DNA of 64,000 nucleotides from positions 124,001-188,000 of the forward strand of contig JAGTXZ010000011.1 of NCBI GenBank assembly GCA_018398575.1. The letters run 5' to 3'. The stretch is from Ampelomyces quisqualis. Its lineage: Eukaryota > Ascomycota > Dothideomycetes > Pleosporales > Phaeosphaeriaceae. Below the pieces are notes generated by a model. The model was given only the letters and a program-made list of their open reading frames with translations, had not been told where the DNA came from and did no database searches. The position numbers were made by a program, and so were the translations under genes. This document shows, one piece after another, positions 32,069 through 44,545 of this stretch (positions are counted from its first letter, which is position 1; every line of letters starts with the position of its first letter).

Positions 32069-33544
32069 ATGCCAACGAAATTGGAAGGACTGCTAGACCG
32101 CGAAAGTCTTCAGGATGTGAGCCTGAATCCCACGACATGGAAACTTACGCGAGGACCAATACGACGGAGCCTTGATGTCATGCGACCGGAGTTTCTGACC
32201 ATCCGATTCAGCAAAACAAAAACAGCTCTGCGAACAACTGCATGGCTCGATGGATTGCGAGGATTTGCCGCATTCTTGGTGTACATCCATCACAACGGGC
32301 TTTGGGCTCACGGCGACAAGGGCAACCTGATTTTCGAAAACTCTTTTGGGTACGAAGGTCGTCACTACTTTGCGGCGTTGCCGTTTGTTCGCATTTTCTT
32401 CTCAGGTGGTCACTTCGCTGTTGCCATCTTCTTTGTCATCTCCGGCTATGTGCTTTCTGTCAAGTCCTTGAGCTTGATACAGAGCGGGAAAGCAGCGACA
32501 GCAGCTGACAGCATCGGCTCCGCTCTTTTTAGGCGATGGTTGCGACTATACCTACCAGTCATTGCCGTCACTTTCACTTGGGTCTGTTTTCGACACTCGA
32601 CCAGACTCTGGATGGACATCAAGGGGATGGAGGGGACTTTTGATGAGGATGTCAAGAAATGGTACCATGCCTTCAAGAACTACAGTTTCGTATTCACAGG
32701 AAGCGTCTACGAATTCACAGAACACTACCATCTACACCTCTGGTCCATTCCCCTGGAGTTTCAAGGATCTGTCATCGTATACACTGTCCTTTCCGCACTG
32801 TCGAGATGCACCAAGTCCGCCCGCATGTGGTGCGAAGCTGGCTTAATTTTCTACTTCCTGTACATCGTGGACGGCTACTACGGCGCGATGTTCATGGCGG
32901 GCATGCTACTTTGCGACCTGGACCTAGCCGCACAGAAAGATCAATTACCCCGCTTCTTTACCGCACTGTCTGGATTCAAGGAGTTCATCTTCTTCCATCT
33001 GTTCGTTTTGGCCCTCTATCTAGGCGGTGTGCCTGGATACGACGGGGCAAATGTCGACCGTGCGATTCTCATTGCAAATTCGCCCGGCTGGGTCTGGCTA
33101 TCCTATCTCAAGCCACAGGCTGTCTTCGACGCTAAATGGTTTTACCTATTCTGGGCTGCGATCTTCACAGTTGCTTCGATCCCGCGTCTGCCATGGCTGA
33201 AATGCTTCTTTGAAACGCGATTCTGTCAGTACCTTGGACGTATCTCGTTTTCGCTCTACCTAGTGCATGGTCTAGTAATATGGTCAGTGAGCGATAGATT
33301 GTATGCTGCGGTAGGCATGCAGCGGCCGGAGCACGTAGAAAACTTACCTCAGTGGATTGGCAAATTTCCCCTTCCGACGAACGGGCCGATGGGATTAGAG
33401 CTCGCCTTTTGGCTACCTCAAATCATCATCCTGTTGCTTACTCTCTACCTGGCAGAGATAGTGACGAAATTGGTCGATGAACCCAGTGTCAGGATCACAA
33501 ACTGGCTGCAACGGGCGCTGGCGCAAACGCCGTCACAACCATAA
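32069..33544 (+). CDS. Acyltransferase-3 family integral membrane protein
   Basis: A 491-aa single-exon multi-pass protein of the acyltransferase 3 family, which moves acyl groups onto sugars, peptidic or lipid acceptors. After about 50 soluble residues it shows the family start TTAWLDGLRGFAAFLVYIHH (catalytic-type His in the first helix). Next come FFSGGHFAVAIFFVISGYVLS, FRRWLRLYLPVIAV and LWSIPLEFQGSVIVY. Many hydrophobic helices follow, then YLGRISFSLYLVHGLVIW, all in the normal order. ATG 32069 (MPTKLEGL) is taken as the start; the frame is open to 31997 but begins with an unlikely peptide. It faces away from the GT32 gene across the MITE. Substrate unknown; similar fungal proteins act in secondary metabolism or wall modification. 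Confidence 0.85.
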   Translation: MPTKLEGLLDRESLQDVSLNPTTWKLTRGPIRRSLDVMRPEFLTIRFSKTKTALRTTAWLDGLRGFAAFLVYIHHNGLWAHGDKGNLIFENSFGYEGRHYFAALPFVRIFFSGGHFAVAIFFVISGYVLSVKSLSLIQSGKAATAADSIGSALFRRWLRLYLPVIAVTFTWVCFRHSTRLWMDIKGMEGTFDEDVKKWYHAFKNYSFVFTGSVYEFTEHYHLHLWSIPLEFQGSVIVYTVLSALSRCTKSARMWCEAGLIFYFLYIVDGYYGAMFMAGMLLCDLDLAAQKDQLPRFFTALSGFKEFIFFHLFVLALYLGGVPGYDGANVDRAILIANSPGWVWLSYLKPQAVFDAKWFYLFWAAIFTVASIPRLPWLKCFFETRFCQYLGRISFSLYLVHGLVIWSVSDRLYAAVGMQRPEHVENLPQWIGKFPLPTNGPMGLELAFWLPQIIILLLTLYLAEIVTKLVDEPSVRITNWLQRALAQTPSQP

Positions 33545-36258
33545 CCGCTACATATGCAGTGCTATAGCTCAGTATTCTGAGTAGCAGAGGTAGTACATGA
33601 ATCGCATATCGTACTCAACAAAGTCATTTCCCGCCACCTCATTGCTTGCAGGTATCGTTACTGCATCGTCGCGCGCATGTCACCACGACGCTCGGTAGCA
33701 TGTGACGTCTGCTCGCCCTCTTGGACAGCTATCGCGCTCTCTGCCACCTACTGCAGGTTACTCATTAAAAACGTGGGGCATTTTCACTTTGTTGCCCACG
33801 CCGGACGTTTACATTGGCTGTTCCTGAACCGACCAAAGCGCTGACGCTAATTCCCCCATGCGTTCCTGCGGGGTAGTGTCGACCACATCCCGTCAGCACA
33901 CAATTCTTCGATGAGAAAATGCACAGTAGGTACCTGATATTCAAGCCGTTGTTATTCTCATATTTGATCAGGATCCGATTGCACAATTTGCGAATGCGTG
34001 CCCCAGAGCACGATCAGCTGGTTACATCGCCGTTGTCGCGAATAGTCCCATGCCCATTGCTCGGTCTTGTGGACTGGGCGCTGATTGACAGCGACATGTG
34101 AAACTATGGCGGAAGACTTTGAATGCCGAGGAACACTGTTATTGGATGCGCCAGTGTCTTTGGTCATTCTGAATCATCTATGCATCAGCCATGGGGAGGC
34201 AACATACGCACGGGCTTGCTGCTTGCAATAAAGACGAAGTCGCCAGTGGGCCCGAGTAATCTGTTTGCGGCTACGCTGCTCATTTTTGGAATTGTCTGCT
34301 TGTGCGCAGAGCGACATTGATCTACCAGCTATCAGTGCAAGCTAGACAGAGCAAGGCTCTACTCTGTACTTAGCAACAAGTTCCCCTTAGTCGCACACAC
34401 GACGGCGAATTCATACAGTACGCTACTCCCACTACAAGCGCATCAGCTACTTTAGACGATCAACTTCAAATGAGCCTTGGCTTGAGCAAAAGATCCCAAC
34501 GCATGCTTCCGATTCGCCTGCACCGGAAGCTCCTCCGTCGACGCATGAGCACAACGACATCGCGCCTCCATCCGCACCAGCACAACTATGGGTCTCAGAA
34601 CGACCTCGATCATCAAGTTTCAACTACCATCTTGAACGGTTCTAGCACCCACGCTCTACCCCTCGATCAAAGACCTGTACTTCCTCGCCGTCTAGAGCTA
34701 TCCGTTTTGTGGCAGATTTTGTCACCCGGGAACAACGCGCGCTCTTGTCAGGCGCTGGAGCTATTGTCTCAGAGCTCGGACTGGCAGGATACCACTGCGA
34801 GGCTGCATGCGTGCAGAAGCGCTAGATCAATCTTTTTTGCTAAGCTTCACATTTAGGGCCTGTTAGGCATGTACACCCGTTTTCTGCTGAGATCTCGATG
34901 TTGGATCAGGTAAGGCGGCACGCCGAAAGCAAAAAAAGAGCCGACTCCCGATGCCCCGCACCAATCCTGCACCCACTAAATCGCCGATACGCTAGGGCAA
35001 ATCTTCAGTGTATCGTGTTGTAACGTACACTACTTGGGCCACCTGCTATTTCGCCAGTAAACACGAGTGGCCAAGCTAAACCAGATGTGCTGTATTCTAA
35101 GTTTCAGCACTATAGTAAGAGGTAGCGCAGTAGTAAAAGTATCTCTGTAGCTCTTAAGAATAAAGGAAGACTGGACCTAGTTAATTCTTTTCCAAGAAGT
35201 AAAAAGAGCCCTTATGTTGAATGGACTATCTATTGTGCAATACGATAGGTAGCTAAGCTCTAGAACAATTGTATAAGGGGGGGGGCAAAAAGGTGTTCAA
35301 CTGATTTGTTATTGTTATATTCTACAGCTCCTGTTGAAAAGGGGTTCAGATGGTTTCGAAACAGGTGATCACGTGATGCTATCACGTGATCAGCCTTGGG
35401 ATCAATCTTCGTGCGATGGGTATTACCAACAACTTAAGTGCATATAGCATATGCAAAGCTTACTAAGTAGTACTAGTAACTGTAGCCTATGTATAGTAGA
35501 AAAAATAAATAAACATATTTCATAGTAGTTGCGTAGTTACGTTAGATAGCGTTAAGTATGTCTGGAGTCTGGACTCTGCGCAATTAGCATATGCCATAGC
35601 TATAAGTGTTTCTAATACTAACTTTAGCTACTAATGCGTCTATTTTGTCCTTGCAAAAGCTAATGATCCTTAGTAATGTCTCTGTAAAAGCTTTTGTGCT
35701 GTTCTTAACAGCTGTGGAGTATGTAATGGTAATTACCCTGCTGAAGACCAAGATCGCGGAATACGAGAACGTCGTCAAGTACAAATACGATGTGATCAAG
35801 CGCATTCAGTCTCGCACTGCAGAACTGAATGTTCCCGTCCACCCATGTTTCATACATTGACTTACGTGACTAACACCTTGACCCATTGCAAACGCGCCAA
35901 GACCCACTCCATCTTCCTGAAGAAGGTCAACAAACCCACGGTGCGTTGGACGTTCAAGGTAATATCCGAGCACGAATTCAAATTCAAGAACCCTTGCAGC
36001 TGCCAGGACACAGGTTGCCGTGTCGTGCATCGATATGACGTCGCGAAGCTCATCGAGAAGCCATCGGAATAGGCTTGAGAAGGGGCGGAGATAGCGAGGG
36101 CTTGGAGGATACGGTATCTTTTCTTGAACAATTCTGTATAGCGGAGGAGCTGAGCTGATGGATACAATTCTTCGCTTGGTAGAGAGACCACGGTGGATAG
36201 ATCGATTACATATCAAATTTGTCTCAAACTCCCCTCAACTACACCGCATCCGCTATGC
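33545..36258. other. Gene-poor, partly AT-rich region
   Basis: About 2.7 kb. From about 35000 to 35720 it is clearly AT-rich, with many TAGTA/AGTA words, and ORFs are short and broken, like the relic of a RIP-mutated element. A perfect 12-bp-arm palindrome sits at 35366-35392. ORFs at 35606-35860 and 35845-36072 have no recognised family. Confidence 0.45.
35366..35392. repeat. Perfect inverted repeat with CACGTG cores
   Basis: TGATCACGTGAT, spacer GCT, then ATCACGTGATCA. Each arm contains the E-box CACGTG. It lies at the edge of the AT-rich block. Confidence 0.85.
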
Positions 36259-39200
36259 TCAAGCACTAGCCTCAGCCGTACTCTGCCTCCCAGCAATACT
36301 CCCCCCAATCCAACCTCCCTTCGGATCCTTTCCGCCTCGCACCTTCTCCTCATCACCTTCCTTGCCCCACCCACCTCCTCCAGGCGTGTGTATAATGATT
36401 CTTTCGCCAGGTTTCATCGCCGCCGTGTTCTTTGCACCGAGGTTGATAAACCTGAAATCTGCATCCGTCTCAGCTTCGGCTTTCTCTTCAAGCGCGGCGA
36501 CGGCGGACTGGATAGCCTCCTGGTCTGTGGGTTCCGTGGGACGTTTAGAGTCTGACATCTCGCCAATAGCTTTCTTGTCGAATTTTCGGACCCAGATATT
36601 CAAGCCGCACGCAGCGTCACCTCCACCGTTCATGCCGTAAGGGTGGTACACGCGGCGTTCGGAGAGGATGGAGACTTGTACCGGGATGCGGAATTCGATG
36701 TCGCGGATTACGCCTTCGCCGCCGCGGTGCATGCCTTTGCCTGCACTGCCTTCTCGGAGACTGAATTCCTTCAACAGTACGGGGTATCGTCGCTCGAAGA
36801 CTTCGGAGTCCGTGATGCGTGTGTTTGTCATGTGCGTGTGTACGCCGTTGGTGCCGTGCCATGTTGGACCGGCGCCAGAGCCTCCGGCGATGGTTTCGTA
36901 GTATCCAAACCCGCGCTGACCTCCCTTTTCGCCGCTGCCGGATGTGCCGCCGAAGCCGAAAGTGAGATTATTGGTGTCACCCTGGCTGGCAGCGCAGGCC
37001 TTGAAGGCTTTGAGGATAGTGTCTGTGACGCGCTGACTCGTCACGACGTTGCCGCCGACCACAGCTGCGTTGTCGGAGGGCGAGAGGAAGGACTTCTTTG
37101 GGATGTGGACGTGGATAGGCTTGAGACATCCTTGGTTAAGCGGTATGTTTTCGCTGATCAAACAGCGTAAGCAGTAGATGATCGCACTGTATGTGACGGC
37201 CTCGGGTGCGTTGATATTTCCGTAAACCTCTGGTCCCGTACCAGAAAAGTCGAAGATCGCCTCGCCTTTCTCGGGATCTATTGTGACCTTGAGTCTGATT
37301 GGGCTTCCATCATCCATGAACTCTTCTGCTGATAGATCTTGCCCTTCAAAGCGCTTGTAGACATCCTTGAGAAGTGCTCGAACAGATTGCTCCGCATTGT
37401 TTTGGATGTTGGTCATATAAAATTTGACAACTTGCTCACCATAATCGGACATCAGGGTGTTAATTAAGTTGATTCCCTTCTGATTAGCAGCTACCTGTGC
37501 CTTGAGATCATTGATGTTATCACTCAGGCATCTTGTGCCAGAGCATCCAGGATATTGGCCGGGCTCATCGAGTAGTAATTCCGTAATGCGTTTCTCGTTG
37601 AAGTGGCCTTCAGAAACAAGTTTCTCTGACTTGATAGCTGCACCCTCTTGGTAAAGCTCCTTAGATGCAGGAGGCATACTGCCCGGCAGAATTCCACCGA
37701 TATCGGCATGATGCGCACGAGACGCGACGTAGAAGATAATCTCGTCGCCAGAGAACGCAGGCGTTATACATGTGATGTCAGGAAGATGGGTGCCGCCGTA
37801 CATGGGGTGATTGGAAACCAGCACGTCGCCGCGCTTCAGCTTGCCTTTCCAGATTGCAGCTTGCTTGCGGACACAAGTTGACATACTACCGAGGTGGACA
37901 GGCAAATGTGGTGCTGAGCAATCGTTAACACATTGGACAGTCGAACAGGATGGGTAACTTACCATTGGCTACTAGTCCACCTTCAGCGTCAAACAGGGCG
38001 CATGAGTAGTCAAGTCGTTCCTTGACGTTGGTAGACACACTCGTCTTCTGTAGGGCACGTCCCATCTGCTCGGCGATCGCCATGAAGCGATGGGCAAAGA
38101 TGCTAAGCAGGATAGGGTCGACCTCCTTCGTGCCAATTTCTCTGTTCATATTGTCATGCTCGCCAATGTTGATGATAACATGCGTGTTGATGAGAAGTGC
38201 AGACGCGCCAGGTGTGACCACAATAGTCTGTGTACCATCCGCAATGATCGCAGGACCCTTGATGCGATCGCCTACTTCCAGATCTTCGAGCTTGTAGATG
38301 GATGTTTTCTGCCGTCCACCCTCGAAGAACACTTTGCGCGTGTCGTAAGGCTTAATGGCATCGGTCACGTCCTTCGACTTGATCTCCTTGAGTTGCTGGT
38401 CTACACTTCTCTCCAAGCCTTGGAACGTCTTACCAATGCCTCTTGCTCGAACGTCATCCACGATGATGTCGCGATCTGGGAGTGTGAATCCGAATTCTTG
38501 GTCGTGTTGCTTGATAAACGCTTTCCCAAAAGCCCATTCATCGCCGTCGAATTCCTTATCCGCTTCTTCCTTTGTCGGCTTGATAATCATGAGCGCAGAC
38601 TCAGTACCACGATAGCGCAGATTGAGATATTCTTCAAAGTGAACTTGTTCCTCGTCGAAACCTTGCTCCTTTAAAGTCGCTGTCGATTTCGATTTGAGAT
38701 CCGCCATCTTCTTCTGTAGATACTCGCGCACGCCCTTCTCATCTGACCAGACCTTGCTTTCGGGTTCTTGTCGCTCGTCAACGACATCTGCAAGCGCCAT
38801 GCCGTATGCTGAGAGCACAGATGAGTACCGGTGGACCAGGATTTGCGAGATGCCAAGCGCTTCGGCAATCGCAACAGCGTGTTGCCCTCCAGCTCCTCCA
38901 AACGTCGCAAGTCGGTGCTTGCTGGTATCATGTCCTCTTGCTTCAGTCAAACTGCGAATCGGCCGAGTCATTGTCTCATTTGCAATCTTGATGAACCCGT
39001 TCGCAATGTCGTCCAGCGACATTTCCTTATCTTTGTTTCCGCCCGCAACCTCATCGTTAATCTGTTTTGCCAACTCTTTGAACAACTTCTCGCTTGCCTC
39101 TGCGTCGAGACCTTGGTCTTCATTCTCGCCGAAGATCTTTGGAAAGAAGTCCGGCAACAAGCGACCAAGGAACAAGTTTGCATCGGTGATTGTCAACGGT

Positions 39201-40514
39201 CCGCCTTTTCGGTAACACGCAGGTCCAGGGTGTGCGCTCGCAGACTCCGGCCCTACAACGAACAGTCCGTTCTTCCAGAACAATCGCGATCCACCACCTG
39301 CTGCGACAGTGTTGATGTCAAGCTGCGGAGATTGTATCGTGACACCAGCAGTCGTAGTCTCGAAGACATGGTCGTACCGCCCGGCGCCGTACCTGCTCAC
39401 ATCCGTACTCGTGCCACCCATGTCAAACCCAATGACGGGTATCTTGGTTTCCGGGTCGTACGATGTTAGCGCATAACCAACCACACCTCCTGCAGGCCCT
39501 GATAATATTGCCTTCAACCCAGAAAATATGTCAACATCCACCAGACCGCCGTCGGATTGCATGAACTCGCATCGCGCGCCCTTGGAGCCTTTTTCGCGCT
39601 TCACGCTCTTCGAGCCCAGACCGCCTTCAAAGCCCTTTGAGAAGCCATCGATGTACTTTCTTATCGCCGGAGTCAAATATGCATCAGCGCATGCAGATGT
39701 TGCACGCGGCACCAGCTTGATCATGGGCATAAGCTCGTGGCTGAGACTGACATGCTCAAATCCAATTTTTTTTGCGATCTTGCCAACTAGTGCTTCGTGG
39801 TGTGGGTAGGTATAGCCGTGCATCAAGCATACGGCAATGCTCTTCAGCCCGCTGTCATACACTTCCTGTAGCTGTTTTCTTATCGCGTCTTCTTGTGGCC
39901 GCTGCAATATCCGCACAGTCTCGCCCGACAACCCCTGCACCAGTTCTGCGTCGTTGCCCGCCTCTTCTATGCTCTTAGCTTCAGTCTTTGTGCGCTCCGG
40001 ATTTTCGGCATAGTCTTCCAACGTCACCCGCTCGTCTATTTCCACGACTCTTTTGTACAGCACCTCAGGCTTCTGTATGTCCAGCGCAAAAATGTTCGGC
40101 CGGGACTGGTTTCCGATCTCCAAGCAGTCTTTGAACCCCTTTGTGACGACCATGGCGATGTCCTCGCCCTTGCGTTCCAGCAGCGCATTTGTCGCGACTG
40201 TGGTGCCCATGCGTATGCTTTCGATTTTGGACGTGTCAAGCGCTTGGCCGCGGGCGATCTCGGTTCCTGTGAATTTGGACAGCAGGCGGCGGATGCCTTC
40301 GAGGGGAGCGTCTTCGTAGTTTTGGGGGTCAACAGAGAGGAGCTTGATTAGGACGTCATCTTCCATCTTGCCCGTGCCTGGGTTGCCGACGCAATCTGTA
40401 AACGTGCCGCCGCGCTGTTGGTGTTAAAACTACTCTTCAATTCTGATCTCGTGAAGTCCGACTTACATCTATCGCGATGCGAATGCCACGTTCGCTAATC
40501 TTCGGAGTTACCAT
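36259..40514 (-). CDS. OXP1: 5-oxoprolinase (ATP-hydrolysing), fused HyuA-HyuB
   Basis: Enzyme of the glutathione cycle converting 5-oxoproline to glutamate with ATP, in the cytosol. Exons are 40514-40467, 40414-37963 and 37913-36259, with introns of 52 and 49 nt, both with GTAAGT donors, 1384 aa. The first intron splits the signature IAID-RGGTFTDCVG, which is restored exactly by the join. The HyuA half shows IRMGTTVATNALLERKGE, FMQSDGGL, ILSGPAGGVVGYA and VIGFDMGGTSTDVSRYG. The HyuB half begins after about residue 750 and shows ERLDYSCALFDAEGGLVAN, LGSMSTCV, RGDVLVSNHPMYGGTHLPD, GGSGAGPTWHGTNGVHTHMTNTRITD and GGGGWG near the end. Length and order match eukaryotic OPLAH/OXP1. The protein looks intact. 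A hydantoinase of other specificity is possible but less likely given the RGGTFTD form. Confidence 0.92.
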
Positions 40515-43374
40515 GATGATATGTGATGCGCAAGGCTGTGTACAAGGCAGGGTGAGGAGGATACGGAAGGCGAGCTTCAAGACAGCTTTGACAACCTTAA
40601 AGGGAGATATTGTCCTTCTAATTATGTATACATGGAAGGATACCAGAATGGTGGAAGAAATGGTGTATCAATGGTCCGTCCCACACATCTGCGCCGAATC
40701 ATAGGCAAGAGTGGGGTTCCTAGTCGCATGCCCCGCGCATTTGTCATCGGCGTTGCGTTAACGTTGGTTATCGGCTTGCCACGGCTCCTATCCAATCGGG
40801 CTAGGCCATCTCAGCCTTAACGGGACGACATGTCTTGCTCAACCTCAAGCAACCCAAATCATGGTGTGGCCTGTTTGACTTCAAGGTAAGGCGTGGTAAA
40901 CTGCATCATTCATATTGCAACCCAGAGTATACAAAGCTTCAAGCATATACGCATACATTCCTTATTGCGCTGCGAGTCCCCTGGGCACTCACTTTGTGTT
41001 CTAGTCGCTCTTCGAGTACGAAGGAGCTCGTATTTTCTGGGGTTTAGGGTCCAGAAGCGTCTGCTGCGCGGACTATCACAGCACAACAACACATGAACAG
41101 ACTTACACAGAAATTCAGCATACTAATATTGTACGTTGTTCTGCAACTATGCGGAAGTTTTCAGATTCTATTTCGTTGTGGTTAGGACGTTGTTGCGTGT
41201 TGAAGTTGAGCGCTTTACTGGGGTAACAATTCAAAAGAAACGAGCTCTTTCGTAAGCGCGGCGAATACAGAAGCATTGTTGTATCAAGGTCGCGAATGAA
41301 TCTCTCATTTTCATCACTAAAATACTCTCGAAGTAAACAGTATTATGCTGGAGCTCGAGTTCAACAGCATCCTGTCTTAACTGCCTGTTTAATATCCCAG
41401 GTTGCCTGCTTTTGGATGGCTGATACGAGTACTCTGCTCAGGTTAGCTCAGCGCAGTCTGACACAGCTTTAAGTAGCTTATGTTGATATGCTGAAAGCAT
41501 CACTATACAACGAAGCCCACTCCACAAGTTCTTTTGCAATAAGCATACAATAATTGAAACATGGCCATTAGTATTTCCAATAATCGTAACAGTACCCGAC
41601 AAGACAATGCTGCCCTAGGGGAAGGTTTCGAAATTTTTCGTAATTCCACAGCTCATCTCCCCATGGTATTGTCTCTTACATACGAAGGCCTAGGCGCTTG
41701 ATATGTGAGCCAGGACAGAAACGTTCTAGCACGACTGCATTTACACCTGGGAAGCTACGGGGGAACCGACTACCAATATAACTCAACTCTATATAGGCTT
41801 GAAGATAAATATAGTAGTAGTAGCAGACGCATCCGAGAGCGATATAGGAAAGAAGCGAGAGATCAAGTGCACAAAATGCACCTCGAAAGTCACGATCGCT
41901 AGTGAACGTGAAGGATTATTCTCGTTGCCCAAGGACCCTGTTGAGATATCGTGCGTGGCCAAAACCAAACTTACTTAGCGGCGATCAGTATAGCTGATTC
42001 TGCATCTTTTGATTTCAGTGTGAGCTCTACGACCCGCCCAGCATTCCTAGTCATCCATCTCATTGTGCTGTAGGCATTTTCCCGAGATATTGACGAGACC
42101 ATTGCAACGATACCATACGTTGTCCACGGAGTGCTTTTATTTTTTTGCAGAGTAGCAGGTGGTGATCCTGAAGCAGGGCGTTTATATGCTGTTTCTTTGC
42201 GTGTCTCCGAGTCCTTGGGCATCTTGGTGTATATGCGATATAGGTACATGAACAATAGACAGGGATAAGGTGCATATGGATAACCTAGCCAGTAGAGATC
42301 CAGACATAAAAATAGAACAACTCAGTGTCAGTGGCTACACATAGGTTTGGATGATGTGACTGCTGTAACGTGGGTGCGGGTGAGCTCGCTGCCTGATACA
42401 GAAAAGTTTAGAGGCCATCATTTTAAACTAAAGATACTCGATGACTCTATAACTAAAGCGCTATATTTCACGTTCAATTAATTGAGGTCTTTTGTTGACT
42501 TCGAGGGCATGCTGCATCGTGACATTGTTCTGGTGATGTTCAGTGTCTTCGAAGTTGAGTCGCCCGGAAAGGTGACCAACAACGAGAAGGGCAGGAGTTT
42601 ATATATACAAGAACATAGGCTTTCTTTTGAGAGCGCGTGCGGCTGCAGCGTGGGCTGCTACTCTCCCAGGCAACAGCTCGATAGTCGTTTATGCAGCCAT
42701 CGAGCAGGTGCTTGCTAACAATCGGCTGCATCAAATTGACAGAACTATCGAATCTTAGAGAATCCGCAACAAGATCTGTGTTGAAGTCCAGAGTCGGTGC
42801 ATTTATCACAGACCTTCTCCTCACTCTTTGCAGCCGTCGGAATGAATGTCGTCATTCGCGTCCATGTCTTACTGCGTGACCGACACGCGAGGCGACTGTG
42901 ATAAGATAAGCGTGATCCTGCATGTCGCGAATAATTTCCAAGTAGAGATGAGAATCTATGAATATGACGTATGCTCACCGGGTGACGTATGCTCATCAGC
43001 CAGCGCAAAGACCACCACCCCATCACGTGCCCCGGCTAACGGCACCTCCAGACCAGACTGAAGGACGTTCAATTAGGGTTTTCGAGATCAAGATTATCGC
43101 AGGCGAAAAGCTTGTTCTATGCGGCTCTAGGGAATTTGAGGTTCTTTTTCAGTCTTGGTGTTTGGATGAGAGGGAAGGCTGAAGTAGAAGTATATGATCG
43201 ACTATGCACATCATGTGACAAGGTCGTATAGTCATACATAATCCAAGAAATTCGTTCCAGACACCATCAATGTATCCCCAAGGAGATGAGCCCCATGCTG
43301 TGCCTCCGTTATGCCTCACTGATCGTTACAAAGAAATCGGCCGTTCATCGTTGTCGCGCTCATGGCGTCCGACA
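40515..43374. other. Gene-poor intergenic region
   Basis: About 2.9 kb between OXP1 and the next gene. ORFs such as 41971-42255 (minus) and 41705-41902 (plus) lack recognisable domains. A short direct repeat GTATGCTCA occurs at about 42967 and 42985. Nothing else supported. Confidence 0.45.
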
Positions 43375-44545
43375 CTACCGGTACGTCGCATAATCTAATT
43401 CTTCTTTTCTCGCGCCAGGAGGACTTGGTAGTCTGGGTGCCGGCAAAATCAAGCGCCTCGTATCGACCTGGACTTCTCGCAAATCGATCTCGCGATCGAG
43501 TTCGTTGACGTCGTGGAATGTGCCAACGTGCTTGACTAGGCTGTCGACCGTTCGGCAAATCGCATCCACGTCGCGGTTCTTGTTGCAAATCGTGCATGCG
43601 TACTCGCCGTCTGGGGTATGGCATTTGAGCGCGAAACGTTGACCAAGTCGAAATTCGCGCGTCCCCATAATTTCGGTCTCGTAGCCTTGCTCCATAACCG
43701 TCATTGGAGTACGCTTACCAATCACCCAAAAATCGTCGGCTGTGACTTCGAGCGCAACACCGCAGGCAGGACACTGACATGAACCTCCGGGGGCGAATGT
43801 TGCGGCTAGAGGTTTGTTCTGGACGTATTGGAGGTCGAGACTGTAGCGGCAATAGAGTTGGTCTCCAGAGTCCATGATGGCGGTCGATGCACGTTTCGGC
43901 GGAGCTATTGAACGTTGCGGTGATGCAGAGCGAATCGAACCATGTGGCGATAGTCGATGTTTGGCTTGTTCTAGCGCGTTCAAGGAGCCCTCGCGTGCGG
44001 CATTTGATGCTGCAATGAGTTTGGCTTGGTCAGCGCGTGTGAGTTGGCGATCGTTCGCGAGCGCATCTTGTAAGACGTTGATGACTGTCTGCTGCAGGCA
44101 AATGATTTGGGCTTGGAGCTGATTTTCTGCAATTGCTTTGGAATCATTAGGTCGGGCGTCGCGTGGCGTACTGGGCCAACTCACCATCACCCTGCGCAAA
44201 TCGGTTTCCATATCGCCCGAAACCATCATCATACATGTGCTGGACCATGGCTGCGTCTCTTCCTAGATTGTAGCCCACATCGTCGTTGCCTCTGTAGCCG
44301 CCGCCACTTCCGCCGCTTCCGCCGCTTCCGCGACCACCCCCATTCTTCAAACGGTCAATCTCTTTCTGTCTGTCCTCTGCAGCCTGTTGCGCCTTGGTGA
44401 ATTCGTCCTTGAGTTGTTTGATTTCACCATCTTGTTTGGTGTCACGCGCGCGTTGCTTGTGTTGTTGTCTCTTGTCAGAAACCCGATCGTACAGGCCCAT
44501 GGACGCTGTGAATGTGCCAACCAGCGTTGACGCTAGAGTAGCCAT
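43375..44545 (-). CDS. Unknown protein: coiled coil, Gly-rich hinge, Cys/His zinc-binding-like end
   Basis: I do not recognise a named family. Exons are 44545-44185 and 44135-43375, with a 49-nt intron (GTGAGT donor, CCAAAG acceptor), 373 aa. The N-terminus (MATLASTLVGTFTASMG) is mildly hydrophobic. Residues of about 25-70 are strongly charged and heptad-like (KQLKDEFTKAQQAAEDRQKE). A Gly/Ser stretch (GGGRGSGGSGGSGGGY) follows, then a second helical segment (ENQLQAQIICLQQTVINVL), a Ser/Pro region and a C-terminal domain. That domain has CQCPACG, a central DDFWVIGKRTPMTVMEQG, and CTICN followed about 20 residues later by H-x4-H, as in a long-loop C2H2 finger. Both strands were checked; codon use and the clean intron support a real gene. 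Role unknown. Confidence 0.7.

Noticed and set aside
38090..39469. Long plus-strand ORFs inside the oxoprolinase gene
   Set aside because: Shadows of the strongly supported minus-strand 5-oxoprolinase.
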